Source: Weeksellaceae bacterium (GTDB lineage: Bacteria > Bacteroidota > Bacteroidia > Flavobacteriales > Weeksellaceae). Taken from it: 14,711 nt of DNA. The notes below the pieces were generated by a model. It ran no database searches. It saw only the letters and a list, made by a program, of their open reading frames with translations, and had not been told where the DNA came from. The DNA lies in contig JAQVDG010000018.1 in the NCBI GenBank assembly GCA_028698395.1, positions 1 to 14,711 on the forward strand, given 5' to 3'. Positions 7,235-14,540 of the stretch are shown in pieces. Numbering within the stretch: the stretch's first letter is position 1; each line of letters opens with the position of its first letter. Made by a program: the position numbers and the translations under genes.

Positions 7235-8890
7235 TCATAAGTTTGTTGTGTCAAAATATTGTTTCGCAAAATCCGAAATTCGTTTGTGTCGCTCGGTAAT
7301 TTCTGTTTCTGTCCACTCGCTTTTTTCTCTGATTTCTGTGTAACTTGAAAGTGCTGTGTCTTGAAAGAGTTCACTTTTCTTGTCAAACGATTTGTTGCCG
7401 AATTTGCTGTTTTGGCTTTGTGTCAAAAGAGCCAAATTGCCTGCAACTTGCAAAAAGTTTTTCTTAAACTCTTCGGTGTATTCTTCGTCTGTCGGGTTTT
7501 GCGGTCTAATGTGTTCAATAGTGTAAATGTTGTAAAGGTCTTTGTCTAACAAAGCACCAGAACGATTTTTTTGTCTTAAATGGTTTTCGTATTGCCACAA
7601 CACAAACTTAATTGTGTTACGGTTGTAATGCCACTTTTCGTTGTCAAAGTAGTTTGCAATAATGTTTTTGAAATGCTCGTTGTCGTTCCAATACCATTTA
7701 AAACCTGTTTCGGTTGCGTTTTTAATTTCTTGATACAAGTTGTCAATGCTGTAATTGTCGTTTGGATTGAAATAACGCTTTGCGTAATGCGGTAAATAAT
7801 CCGTTCTATAATCGCCTAATTTCAGTTTGAAACAAAGGATTTCCAACAGTTTTAAAATCTTGTTGTAAACTTCGCCTTTGTTGTCGCCTCTGTTGAACAA
7901 TACAAGCAAAACCAATTTCCAATTTGCTTCGTTACCAACAAAGAAAAGGTTTGTAATTTCTGATTGACTTTTGTTGCTTACAATACTTTTTGCACTATGC
8001 GTTAGCTCAACAAAATTTTCAAAAAACAGTTTTATCCATTCGGTTTTGTTTACCGTTTTGTTTAGTTTCTCTTTAATGGCTTCTATGTTTCCTCCAATGT
8101 TGTAAAATAGATTACAGTAGTTGTCCAAAAGTTCGTTTTCCGTAAAATAACCTTCAACCGCTTCAATGTATCTGTATGTTTTGGAAATGATACTTTGAAT
8201 TTCTGAAATGTCGTTGTTTGCTTGTTTATTGTCGTGGCTTTGAATATAGATTTGGTGCATTAAATACGCTTTAATTACTTCAAATCTTGAAAGTTCTTTT
8301 CCACGATTGTTTTGATATTCAAAAACCTGTGTTGCTTCAACTTTGTTGGAAATGTAAAACGTGCTAATAACTGCGTTTTCCAATGTTTGCTGGATAAGTT
8401 CAAGTGTTTCATTATTGAGTTTACTCAATTCTGCTTCAAAAAAGCTAAACGCTTCAATTATTCTGCGTTGTGAAATTGTTTCGGTGTCGTCAATAATTGA
8501 AACCAAATGTTTTTGAGTAATTTTTTTGAAAATTACTTGGTCGTCATCAATAGTTTTGAAAACATCAGTAAGATAAACTTCTCTTATCGTTTCAATATCT
8601 TGTCCTTTACTCGCTTTGATTTTTGCGATTGCGGAAAGAAACAAAATTGTTGTTGTCAATCGTTGCTGTCCGTCAATGATGAAAAGAGTAGAACCGTCTT
8701 TTTCAAAAAGGAATTGTCCTAAATAATATCGTTTGCCTTTTTGTTCTACAAGGTCTTCAAGAAATTGCGAACATTGTTTGTTTTCCCAACTATATGCTCG
8801 TTGATATGCAGGTATTCTTATACTTTCAGAAGATTGGAAAAGTAATTTTATGCATTCTGCGGTTTTGTTTTCTGTTTGTATTGTTTCCAT
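7235..8890 (-). CDS. DUF262-DUF1524 (GmrSD-type) nuclease
   Basis: This 551-residue protein has the two-domain layout of GmrSD-type modification-dependent nucleases. The N-terminal DUF262 (ParB/sulfiredoxin-like) shows IPAYQRAYSW (26-35), YYLGQFLFE and IIDGQQRLTTT with the DGQQR signature at 73-77, used for NTP binding or hydrolysis. The C-terminal DUF1524 HNH-like domain shows IEHIRPQN (457-464), then GNLALLTQSQNSKFGNKSF around 484-502. Both active motifs appear intact. Known relatives (GmrSD, SspE, BrxU) cut modified or phage DNA. The start is 1 base after the exonuclease stop, so it is the last gene of a tight operon. Its stop lies 23 bases from the core of palindrome C. Targeting of modified phage DNA is inferred. 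Confidence 0.9.
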   Translation of the reverse strand: METIQTENKTAECIKLLFQSSESIRIPAYQRAYSWENKQCSQFLEDLVEQKGKRYYLGQFLFEKDGSTLFIIDGQQRLTTTILFLSAIAKIKASKGQDIETIREVYLTDVFKTIDDDQVIFKKITQKHLVSIIDDTETISQRRIIEAFSFFEAELSKLNNETLELIQQTLENAVISTFYISNKVEATQVFEYQNNRGKELSRFEVIKAYLMHQIYIQSHDNKQANNDISEIQSIISKTYRYIEAVEGYFTENELLDNYCNLFYNIGGNIEAIKEKLNKTVNKTEWIKLFFENFVELTHSAKSIVSNKSQSEITNLFFVGNEANWKLVLLVLFNRGDNKGEVYNKILKLLEILCFKLKLGDYRTDYLPHYAKRYFNPNDNYSIDNLYQEIKNATETGFKWYWNDNEHFKNIIANYFDNEKWHYNRNTIKFVLWQYENHLRQKNRSGALLDKDLYNIYTIEHIRPQNPTDEEYTEEFKKNFLQVAGNLALLTQSQNSKFGNKSFDKKSELFQDTALSSYTEIREKSEWTETEITERHKRISDFAKQYFDTTNL

Positions 8891-8891
8891 T

Positions 8892-9383
8892 TTAAAATAC
8901 TTTCATCGCAATATGGGCACACGCTTGTGCGTCTGCTAATGCGTTATGGTGATTATTAAGTGTAAATCCTAAATGCTCGGAAACCGTGTGTAGTTGATGG
9001 TTTGGCAAATTCGGAAATAATTTTCTTGAAGTTCTGCAAGTGCAATGAAACTCATAATTCTGATAATCCATTTCGTAAAATTCGTGAACTGCTTTTAAGC
9101 AACTTTCATCAAACGGACTGTTGTGTGCAACTAACGGAAAACCCTTTATACGATTTGAAATTTGTTGCCAAATTTCGGGAAACGTTTTTGCGTTTTTCGT
9201 GTCCCAAAAATTTATGCCGTGAATGTCTGTTGCCCAATCGCAATAAAAATTTGGGCTTGGTTTTATCAGTTCGTAAAAACTGTCTGTGATTGTTGCGTTT
9301 TCAATAATTACAACGCCAACACTACAAACACTGCTTCGGTGTTGGTTTGCGGTTTCAAAATCTATGGCAACGAAGGATTTCAT
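8892..9383 (-). CDS. DEDDh 3'-5' exonuclease (DnaQ/RNase T superfamily)
   Basis: This 163-residue protein is a single exonuclease domain. The catalytic set can be read: AIDFETA gives D8 and E10 (Exo I), AHNSPFDESCL gives D92 (Exo II), and HHNALADAQACAHI gives H146 and D151 (Exo III, DEDDh type). It is close in size to stand-alone PolC/epsilon-like exonucleases. Its ATG overlaps the stop of the membrane protein gene by one base, and its own stop precedes the nuclease gene by one base, so the three are very likely translated together. In this setting it may degrade DNA or RNA products made by the GmrSD-type partner rather than proofread; that role is inferred. Confidence 0.9.
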   Translation of the reverse strand: MKSFVAIDFETANQHRSSVCSVGVVIIENATITDSFYELIKPSPNFYCDWATDIHGINFWDTKNAKTFPEIWQQISNRIKGFPLVAHNSPFDESCLKAVHEFYEMDYQNYEFHCTCRTSRKLFPNLPNHQLHTVSEHLGFTLNNHHNALADAQACAHIAMKVF

Positions 9384-10522
9384 TATAGTTTGTTGTTGCT
9401 GATGATTTCCGAAAAATAATTTTCGTTTAGTGAAATGGTTGTATTGTTGTCCAACTTTCCTTTTCCTGCAAGTTGGTTTTCGTTCAAATTTTTTCCGTTA
9501 AACCTATTGAGCAAAAATTTCACAGCTTCAAAATCATTCATTCTTTCAATAGTTCTTCGTCTTACCGTGTAATATCCAACGCCTTTGAAATTGTATGCGA
9601 TTGGCTCAACCAAAATGTTTGAACATAAACTTGCACCGTCATCTAATCCCTCGTAGATGTCATATTTTGAAATTTCGTCTGTGGTGTAAGTTTGTCCTGC
9701 TTCAAGAATTTTTGCGGTTGGCTCTAATGCTCTGAAAGCACCAATGTAACCTGCTCCGCCTCTTTTGAAAAGGAAAATAATGTCATTAGGTTTTACTTGT
9801 CGGATTGCATTTGTTCGCCAATCTTCTCCATATTCAATAAGAGCCAAAACCCAATTTCCGTTTTTAAATGCTGCGATTTGTTGTTGTTCGTAAAGCGTGT
9901 TGAAATGCCAATAACGAACATTGCTTATTGTTTGCTGTTGCGAAACTGTGTTGTGTGCAACGATAGCAACTTCTTCGGCTTCTTCTGTTTCAATAAATTT
10001 CTTTTTGTCAAAAGAGTTGAACAGTTTTATCAAGTCACTTGATTTTATGTTTTTGTCTGTATTTAAACTGCTTTGTAAAATGTATGTTATTTCGCCAATC
10101 GCTTTCATTGCTGTGTCGTCATTTTCAAAGTCAATGCTGTTGATTTGGTTGAAAATACTGTGTATTTGTTCGCTGTTTAGATAAAACACCAATTTGCTAA
10201 AACAAATGTTTCGTAACGTTTTCAATTCTTCTTCCGTTACTTTTTCATCATCAAGCATTGCCCACATTTTTTCTGTAAAGTCTGAATAGACTTTTACCTT
10301 TTCCTCAAAGATTTTAACGTCTTTGTCTCGTTGGGCTTCGCTTGCTGTTTGTCCTTGTAACAAAAGCACCGTAACGAAAGCGGTTAAAATTGCACCAATT
10401 GAACTGTTATTTATTTCTTCAACTAATTTGGGTAATGCACCTTGATAGATTTGTCCGAAAACAAAAACGCACAAACTCAATGCAAGTAAAATTCCTATTG
10501 ATTGAACAAATCGTCTATTCAT
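9383..10522 (-). CDS. two-helix membrane protein with a C-terminal PUA/EVE-like domain
   Basis: This 379-residue protein is not one I can assign to a named family. Two hydrophobic helices lie at about 8-27 (IGILLALSLCVFVFGQIY) and 42-56 (IGAILTAFVTVLLLQG). A charged, probably coiled segment follows at 60-110, then a helical region to about 200. Residues 203-330 (YWHFNTL, ALIEYGEDW, QVKPNDIIFLFKRGGAGYIGAF) resemble the PUA/EVE fold, in which such domains bind modified bases in DNA or RNA. It leads an operon with an exonuclease and a GmrSD-type nuclease, so a membrane-anchored sensor of modified nucleic acid is a reasonable guess. The EVE-like call is by motif only. The ATG at 10522 lies about 26 bases after a terminator hairpin. 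Confidence 0.75.
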   Translation of the reverse strand: MNRRFVQSIGILLALSLCVFVFGQIYQGALPKLVEEINNSSIGAILTAFVTVLLLQGQTASEAQRDKDVKIFEEKVKVYSDFTEKMWAMLDDEKVTEEELKTLRNICFSKLVFYLNSEQIHSIFNQINSIDFENDDTAMKAIGEITYILQSSLNTDKNIKSSDLIKLFNSFDKKKFIETEEAEEVAIVAHNTVSQQQTISNVRYWHFNTLYEQQQIAAFKNGNWVLALIEYGEDWRTNAIRQVKPNDIIFLFKRGGAGYIGAFRALEPTAKILEAGQTYTTDEISKYDIYEGLDDGASLCSNILVEPIAYNFKGVGYYTVRRRTIERMNDFEAVKFLLNRFNGKNLNENQLAGKGKLDNNTTISLNENYFSEIISNNKL

Positions 10523-10548
10523 TTATATTGTCTGTATTTTGATTGAAC

Positions 10549-10582
10549 AAAAAAGCAAAGGTGGCGAAGCCACCTTTGCTTT
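10549..10582 (-). terminator. Rho-independent terminator of the 36-residue repeat gene
   Basis: A perfect 14-bp stem (10552-10565 with 10569-10582) closes a 3-base loop, followed on the minus strand by a run of six T. It begins 5 bases after the stop of the repeat-protein gene and ends 26 bases before the start of the next leftward operon. It should separate the two transcripts or act as an attenuator for the operon. Confidence 0.85.
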
Positions 10583-10586
10583 GCTT

Positions 10587-10892
10587 TTACCTTGCTGAAC
10601 GTGTATTAATTTTTTTCCCTGATTTATCGTATGTATCAAGCCAAGAACCTCTTTTAACAACAAATGTGTTTCCTGAAACTGATACAAAATCTCCAATATT
10701 AGTTGAAAGGGTTTTGTATTTTTTTCCATCTTCATCGTATAGGTCATACCAAGAACCTCTATTCACGATAAAAAAGTCTGAGCTGAATCCTTCAATATCT
10801 CCAATGTTTGAAGATAAAGTTTTTGCCTTTTTTCCTCGTTCGTCATAAATGTCATACCACGAACCTCTGTTGTCAATGTTTGAAATCGCCAT
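10587..10892 (-). CDS. small protein of exact 36-residue tandem repeats
   Basis: This 101-residue protein consists of repeats in exact register, each opening RGSW(Y/L)D-YD--GKK: residues 9-44, 45-80 and a shortened third at 81-101. The first two end with TLS-NIGD and a short hydrophobic strand (FFIVN, TFVVK). The periodic aromatic and glycine pattern suggests a small beta-repeat fold. The frame extends 22 codons upstream, but the ATG at 10892 places the first repeat right after a short leader and gives better coding character. There is no signal peptide or catalytic motif, and function is unknown. It shares a unit with the candidate defence operon but is cut off from it by a terminator. Bases 10893-11023 upstream hold no gene or clear promoter that I can see. 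Confidence 0.8.
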   Translation of the reverse strand: MAISNIDNRGSWYDIYDERGKKAKTLSSNIGDIEGFSSDFFIVNRGSWYDLYDEDGKKYKTLSTNIGDFVSVSGNTFVVKRGSWLDTYDKSGKKINTRSAR

Positions 10893-11032
10893 ATTGATAA
10901 TTTTTTTTGTTGTGCTTACTCTAAATCGGTTTTCAGCATTTCCCGTTGTTGTCGGCAAATGTCGGTTGTCGGTGCGTCAAACTATGTCGTTATGATTTTT
11001 ATTTTTAGCTCGGTCTGTCCTAACATTGCCTG

Positions 11033-11221
11033 TAACGAGCCGCGGCTTGGCGATAGTGGCGGATTAGAAAACCTAAACTTTCAATATTGCACTAACTTAA
11101 GCAACAGCTTTTTATTATTTTATAAATTTATGAAAAAAGGAAATATAAAAAGCTGTTGCGACAAAAAATGCACGAACTTTCTATATTTCCCTTAACCCGC
11201 CATTTCGCCAAGCCGATGTTA
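11033..11221. repeat. palindrome D, attC-like site, long class (189 bp)
   Basis: It begins TAAC and ends GTTA. The left arm CGGCTTGGCGATAGTGGCGG is one base longer than the complement of the right arm (CGGCTTGGCGAAATGGCGG), an extrahelical base as in attC arms. The inner hairpin has a perfect 14-bp stem, 11101-11114 against 11146-11159 (GCAACAGCTTTTTA). Its sequence is unlike the inner stem of A, B or H, but its position is the same. The left flank CATTGCCTGTAAC (11024-11036) pairs with 7209-7221, and the right flank GTTAGCTGATGTAATA (11218-11233) pairs with 12074-12089. Confidence 0.88.
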
Positions 11222-11234
11222 GCTGATGTAATAG

Positions 11235-12074
11235 TTATTCATACCAATCGTCTGTGTTTACCTTATAATTTTCAATTTCAGGTTTTGAATTTTTTAAATT
11301 TTTAGATAATTTAATTTTAAACATTGCATCGAATGGAAATGAAGTATTTAGTTGAGCACCTATATCTCGCTCAACATCTTTATCAGACCCATATTGAAGT
11401 AAAAAATCAATAGAGCCATTAGCTTCCACATATATGTGTTCACTTTCTAACTTTACGATATGAAATTCATAAATTTCTACATCCTCAACCCAATGATGAG
11501 TAGATAGAATATCAACATCATCACTTACATCATACATTACTTTTTCCATTAATTCTTCTGAAAGTAAGTCCTCAAGTTTATGTATGATTGTATCTCTAGT
11601 TTCACTAATTAACTCTGAAAATCTTATAAATGCGCTAATTATCTCTTTTACGTGAATTTTCTCGTCTTCATCAGATAAGTTAAATGTATCTTCATTTATA
11701 TGTGTAAACTTGCTTAAAGTTGTAATTGCCTTCACAACATCTTTTTTGACTTCATTTAATTCTTCGAGTGGAAGACATTCTCTATCTAAAAATCGATCTT
11801 GTAATCCCTCTTGGATTGCGTATTTGATTCTTTCACCTCTGGTTATAACATCTTTTTCGCCACTTTCATTTTTAAACCATACACTATTCTTAACTTCTTC
11901 ATCAGGAGCTAATGACTTTAAAAAATGACGTGATAACTCTCTAATACTATATGCAAAGTTACTGAATCTCAATTTTGAATCAGATTTTAGATTTTCTGCA
12001 CAAGCATCTAATAGTTGATGTTGGAATTTTGTTTTTAATAAAGGTCTGATTTTTTCAAGGTCAAGTGGAGTCAT
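11235..12074 (-). CDS. putative pPIWI-associating-nuclease-like protein
   Basis: This 279-residue soluble protein has no signal peptide or membrane helix. The N-terminal half is helical (FSNFAYSIRELSRHFLKSL at 37-55, then KAITTLSKFTHIN at 115-127). The C-terminal region at about 192-256 is a beta domain with THHWVEDVEIYEF, LLQYGSDKD and TSFPFDAMFKIKL. This pattern recalls the predicted pPIWI-associating nuclease families (pP_pnuc type) named from prokaryotic Argonaute/PIWI neighbourhoods. I am only moderately sure of that, and I cannot point to catalytic residues. It is the only gene of its unit. The ATG at 12074 lies 11 bases from the TAAC core of palindrome E, and the stop lies 13 bases from the GTTA of D, so the gene fills the unit. 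Confidence 0.7.
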   Translation of the reverse strand: MTPLDLEKIRPLLKTKFQHQLLDACAENLKSDSKLRFSNFAYSIRELSRHFLKSLAPDEEVKNSVWFKNESGEKDVITRGERIKYAIQEGLQDRFLDRECLPLEELNEVKKDVVKAITTLSKFTHINEDTFNLSDEDEKIHVKEIISAFIRFSELISETRDTIIHKLEDLLSEELMEKVMYDVSDDVDILSTHHWVEDVEIYEFHIVKLESEHIYVEANGSIDFLLQYGSDKDVERDIGAQLNTSFPFDAMFKIKLSKNLKNSKPEIENYKVNTDDWYE

Positions 12075-12085
12075 ATTATATCAGC

Positions 12086-12211
12086 TAACGTTCCGCGTAT
12101 TGGCGATGGGCGGGATTTTTGGCACTGAACCTGATACGAAGAACAAAAGTTCAATTTAGCACTTTCGTTGATGCGAAGCCGTTCAGCCCGCCTATTGCCA
12201 ATACGATGTTA
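12086..12211. repeat. palindrome E, attC-like site, short class (126 bp)
   Basis: It begins TAAC and ends GTTA, with arms nearly identical to palindrome C (CGTATTGGCGATGGGCGGG, and the same two G-T positions). The left flank ATCAGCTAAC (12080-12089) is the exact complement of 11218-11227. The right flank GTTAGCCACAGTAGC (12208-12222) pairs with 13101-13115 in 14 of 15 positions. The last bases supply the stop codon of the leucine-rich-repeat gene. Confidence 0.9.
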
Positions 12212-13078
12212 GCCACAGTAGCTTTTGATTATTGTTTCTGATTCTTTTCTCATTCTTTCAAATGTCGCAATAAATTCGTCACAGCGTTCTTTCACAATAG
12301 GACTATTCTTTTTTACAAATCCTGCTCTTTTTCCTAAAAATTCAAAATTGTCGTGATAGTCCCAACACAAGTCCCAATTACAGCCGTCAATGTTTGGGAT
12401 GGCAGCTCTTAAAAACGCATATTCGTTTGTCTTGAATGTTGCCCGTCCAATTTTTATTTTTTTGAGTTTCTTCAAATGCAAGATTGGTAAAAACGCTGGA
12501 AATTCTGTCTTATTAATGATGAAACCTAATGAGAAAACTTCAAGATTTGGCAGTCCTTTTAGAAACTCAAAATTTTCAATTGGCTGATTCCAATCAAGCG
12601 TTCCGTCAATATGTAAATATCGCAAACTGTCAAGTCCTCGCAGTCCGTCAAAATTTGAAACTCTACGAAGATTTTCAAAATGTACCGATTTTAATTTTTT
12701 CAGTTTGAGTAACGGTGTTAAGTCTGAAAAGCCTGACACATATTCAAGAATTAGTTCTTCTATGTTGTAAAGGTCACCAATAAATTCGATGTCGGTCGCC
12801 CGAAAAAATGATACCCGAAGTCTTTTGAGTTGTGTCAATTTCCGAACTGCCTGAACTTGTTCTTTACTCGGGTCGTGAAGTGTTAATTCTTCAAGATTCG
12901 GGCATTCAAAAACTTGTTCCCAATACTCTTTCTCTTGATGTTTGCTTATAGTAAGAATTTTTACTTCGTCTTTGTTTGCTATTTCAAAGTCAGCAATGAA
13001 AGCAAATCTTTCTCTATTTGGAATTGTCGTCCAATAGTCGGCTGTCCTGTCTAAAAAGTCTCCAAAGTGATATTTCAT
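12209..13078 (-). CDS. leucine-rich-repeat protein, function unknown
   Basis: This 289-residue cytoplasmic protein has about seven irregular leucine-rich repeats between residues 60 and 235. Examples are CPNLEELTLHD, LTQLKRLRVSFF, LYNIEELILEY, LKKLKSVHFEN, LDSLRYLHIDG, LPNLEVFSLGF and LKKLKKIKIGR. The first 60 residues are not repeat-like, and the C-terminal 50 residues are charged and helical. There is no signal peptide. LRR arrays generally mediate protein binding, so the partner would define the role. The stop codon TAA is formed by bases 12209-12211, which are the GTTA end of palindrome E. The ATG lies 33 bases from palindrome F. The LRR call is secure; the function is unknown. Confidence 0.88.
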   Translation of the reverse strand: MKYHFGDFLDRTADYWTTIPNRERFAFIADFEIANKDEVKILTISKHQEKEYWEQVFECPNLEELTLHDPSKEQVQAVRKLTQLKRLRVSFFRATDIEFIGDLYNIEELILEYVSGFSDLTPLLKLKKLKSVHFENLRRVSNFDGLRGLDSLRYLHIDGTLDWNQPIENFEFLKGLPNLEVFSLGFIINKTEFPAFLPILHLKKLKKIKIGRATFKTNEYAFLRAAIPNIDGCNWDLCWDYHDNFEFLGKRAGFVKKNSPIVKERCDEFIATFERMRKESETIIKSYCG

Positions 13079-13111
13079 TGTCTATGTTTGGTGTCGCCCT
13101 GCTATTGTGGC

Positions 13112-13238
13112 TAACGGTTTTTCGCTTGCCGTCAGGTGGGGCAATCGAAGCACTGAACTGTCAATAACCACCGAAGTTTAATTGAAAAACTGCACTTGGG
13201 TTTAAACGCTAACCCCCACTTGCGGCAAACGAATGTTA
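13112..13238. repeat. palindrome F, attC-like site, short class (127 bp)
   Basis: It begins TAAC and ends GTTA. The left arm TCGCTTGCCGTCAGGTGGGG is one base longer than the complement of the right arm (TCGTTTGCCGCAAGTGGGG), with an extra T and two pyrimidine or purine changes in the wobble direction. The left flank GCTATTGTGGCTAAC (13101-13115) pairs with 12208-12222. The right flank GTTAGCACCAGTTTT (13235-13249) pairs with 13495-13509. Its internal sequence is quite diverged from C and E although length and layout are the same. Confidence 0.87.
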
Positions 13239-13253
13239 GCACCAGTTTTTATT

Positions 13254-13496
13254 ATGATTTACGCAGAAGTAATTTTTTGGTCAAACGACATTAAAGACTT
13301 AAATGTTGTATTGCCATTCCCGCCAAGAGTTGGAGAGAATATTGAATTTCCAGTTGGAACTGTAAAGTATAACAATGGGGCAGAACTTGAAGAAAGGTGT
13401 TTTAAAATTTCAAACATTGATTGGGTTTTTATGGAAAATTCAATGACACCAAAATATAAATTTCAAAAGCTGTCAATTTATGTGGAGCGTCCGTAA
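13254..13496 (+). CDS. 80-residue orphan protein
   Basis: The protein starts MIYAEVIFWSND and has no signal peptide. It reads as alternating strands, with a PFPPRVGENIEF turn at about 22-33, and ends in KLSIYVERP. This suggests a small beta-barrel or beta-sheet domain. I recognise no family. An in-frame ATG at 13233 lies inside palindrome F, so I chose 13254, which is 15 bases after the repeat. The gene occupies nearly the whole of the smallest unit (275 bases including the flanks) and is one of two plus-strand genes in the window. Its placement between perfectly matched unit ends is the main evidence that it is real. Confidence 0.7.
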   Translation: MIYAEVIFWSNDIKDLNVVLPFPPRVGENIEFPVGTVKYNNGAELEERCFKISNIDWVFMENSMTPKYKFQKLSIYVERP

Positions 13497-13505
13497 AATT
13501 GGTGC

Positions 13506-13631
13506 TAACGTTTTCGGGCTTTGCGTTCGGGCGGGTTTCGGAGCACAAAACTGTCAACCAGCACTACACTTAAATAGAAGCACAAAGCCCCAAGTTTGCA
13601 CGTCACCCCGCCTGACGCAAAACCCGTGTTA
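13506..13631. repeat. palindrome G, attC-like site, short class (126 bp)
   Basis: It begins TAAC and ends GTTA. The left arm CGGGCTTTGCGTTCGGGCGG is one base longer than the complement of the right arm (CGGGTTTTGCGTCAGGCGGG), again an extra T in the left arm and G facing T. The left flank AAAATTGGTGCTAAC (13495-13509) pairs with 13235-13249 in 14 of 15 positions. The right flank GTTAGCGGTA (13628-13637) is the exact complement of 14535-14544. Confidence 0.87.
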
Positions 13632-13647
13632 GCGGTATGTGCTTTTC

Positions 13648-14529
13648 TTAATGTGTCCAATTTTCAATCTTTCCGTTGTCTTCAATCCAGATTTCAATAT
13701 AAATGTCCTCTGATATTGGTTGTCCTTTGTCTTTGATAATGTCAAATTTTAAATCTTTCAAAGCGTTGAACATTTTGCTAATGCAAAAATTATACTCGTC
13801 TTTTTCGTAATACTTTTCAATTTCTTCGTCAGTATATGACATTCTAACTTTTGATACATCTCCATTTTCGTCTATTGTTACAAAATACTTTGTTCCGCAG
13901 TCAAAATCATTTGTGTTTTTCCATTTTATTCTTTTGAGTTTTTTGAATAAGATGTCAGAAATCTTATTCCTATCTCGTCTGTCAATTCTCTTTGGGTCGT
14001 CAATATAGTTGTCAAAATCTTCTACTTTGCCAACAAGTCCGTTAGAGATAGAAATAACTTTTTCTCGTTCAAATATTGTATAGAAAACACCGTCCCACCT
14101 CAATACTTTATTTGTCAAAGGAAAGTTTATGTAGCCGTCAAACCAATCAATTAAAACTTTTTCGTTTTTGAACTTATCTCCAAAAATGGATTTTATTCTT
14201 TCAGAGGATTGAGCCTTATCAATTTTTCCGTTTCTTAATTCACCACAATTTATAATGTCAACAAGAAACAAACTGTCATTTTCAATTTTATAAATTGCTT
14301 GATAACCTCTCCAACAATTAAAAGATGCTCCGTTTCTAAAAGCAAGTCCAAAAAGTTGTTCTGTCTTTACTGTGTCTTGTCGTTGTAAGTATTGTTCAAG
14401 AATAAGGTTGTAAGTCGCAATCGTATCTTTTCCATAAATCACATAGTCTGGCATTTGTGGACTTGCAAAAAGTTCTGTCGTCCAAAATGTCAGAATGTAA
14501 ATAATTATGTGTTTAAGTGTTGTTGTCAT
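13648..14529 (-). CDS. secreted or periplasmic protein of unknown function
   Basis: This 293-residue protein has an N-terminal hydrophobic stretch (IIIYILTFWTTELFAS, about 8-23) that looks like a signal peptide with cleavage after FAS or FA. The middle is a mixed domain with FRNGASFNCWRGYQAIYKI and Asp-rich segments. The C-terminal part (TKYFVTIDENGDVSKVRMSYT at about 220-240, then an IYIEIWIEDNG strand) resembles the TonB C-terminal-like fold found in many Bacteroidota envelope proteins. I recognise no enzyme motif. The ATG lies 11 bases from the TAAC core of palindrome H and the stop 16 bases from the GTTA of G, so the gene fills its unit and has no room for a separate promoter. Confidence 0.8.
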   Translation of the reverse strand: MTTTLKHIIIYILTFWTTELFASPQMPDYVIYGKDTIATYNLILEQYLQRQDTVKTEQLFGLAFRNGASFNCWRGYQAIYKIENDSLFLVDIINCGELRNGKIDKAQSSERIKSIFGDKFKNEKVLIDWFDGYINFPLTNKVLRWDGVFYTIFEREKVISISNGLVGKVEDFDNYIDDPKRIDRRDRNKISDILFKKLKRIKWKNTNDFDCGTKYFVTIDENGDVSKVRMSYTDEEIEKYYEKDEYNFCISKMFNALKDLKFDIIKDKGQPISEDIYIEIWIEDNGKIENWTH

Positions 14530-14540
14530 AGCATTACCGC

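Noticed and set aside
10523..10747. Minus-strand open frame of 74 codons between the repeat protein and the membrane protein
   Set aside because: It overlaps the 36-residue-repeat gene out of frame and runs through the terminator hairpin.
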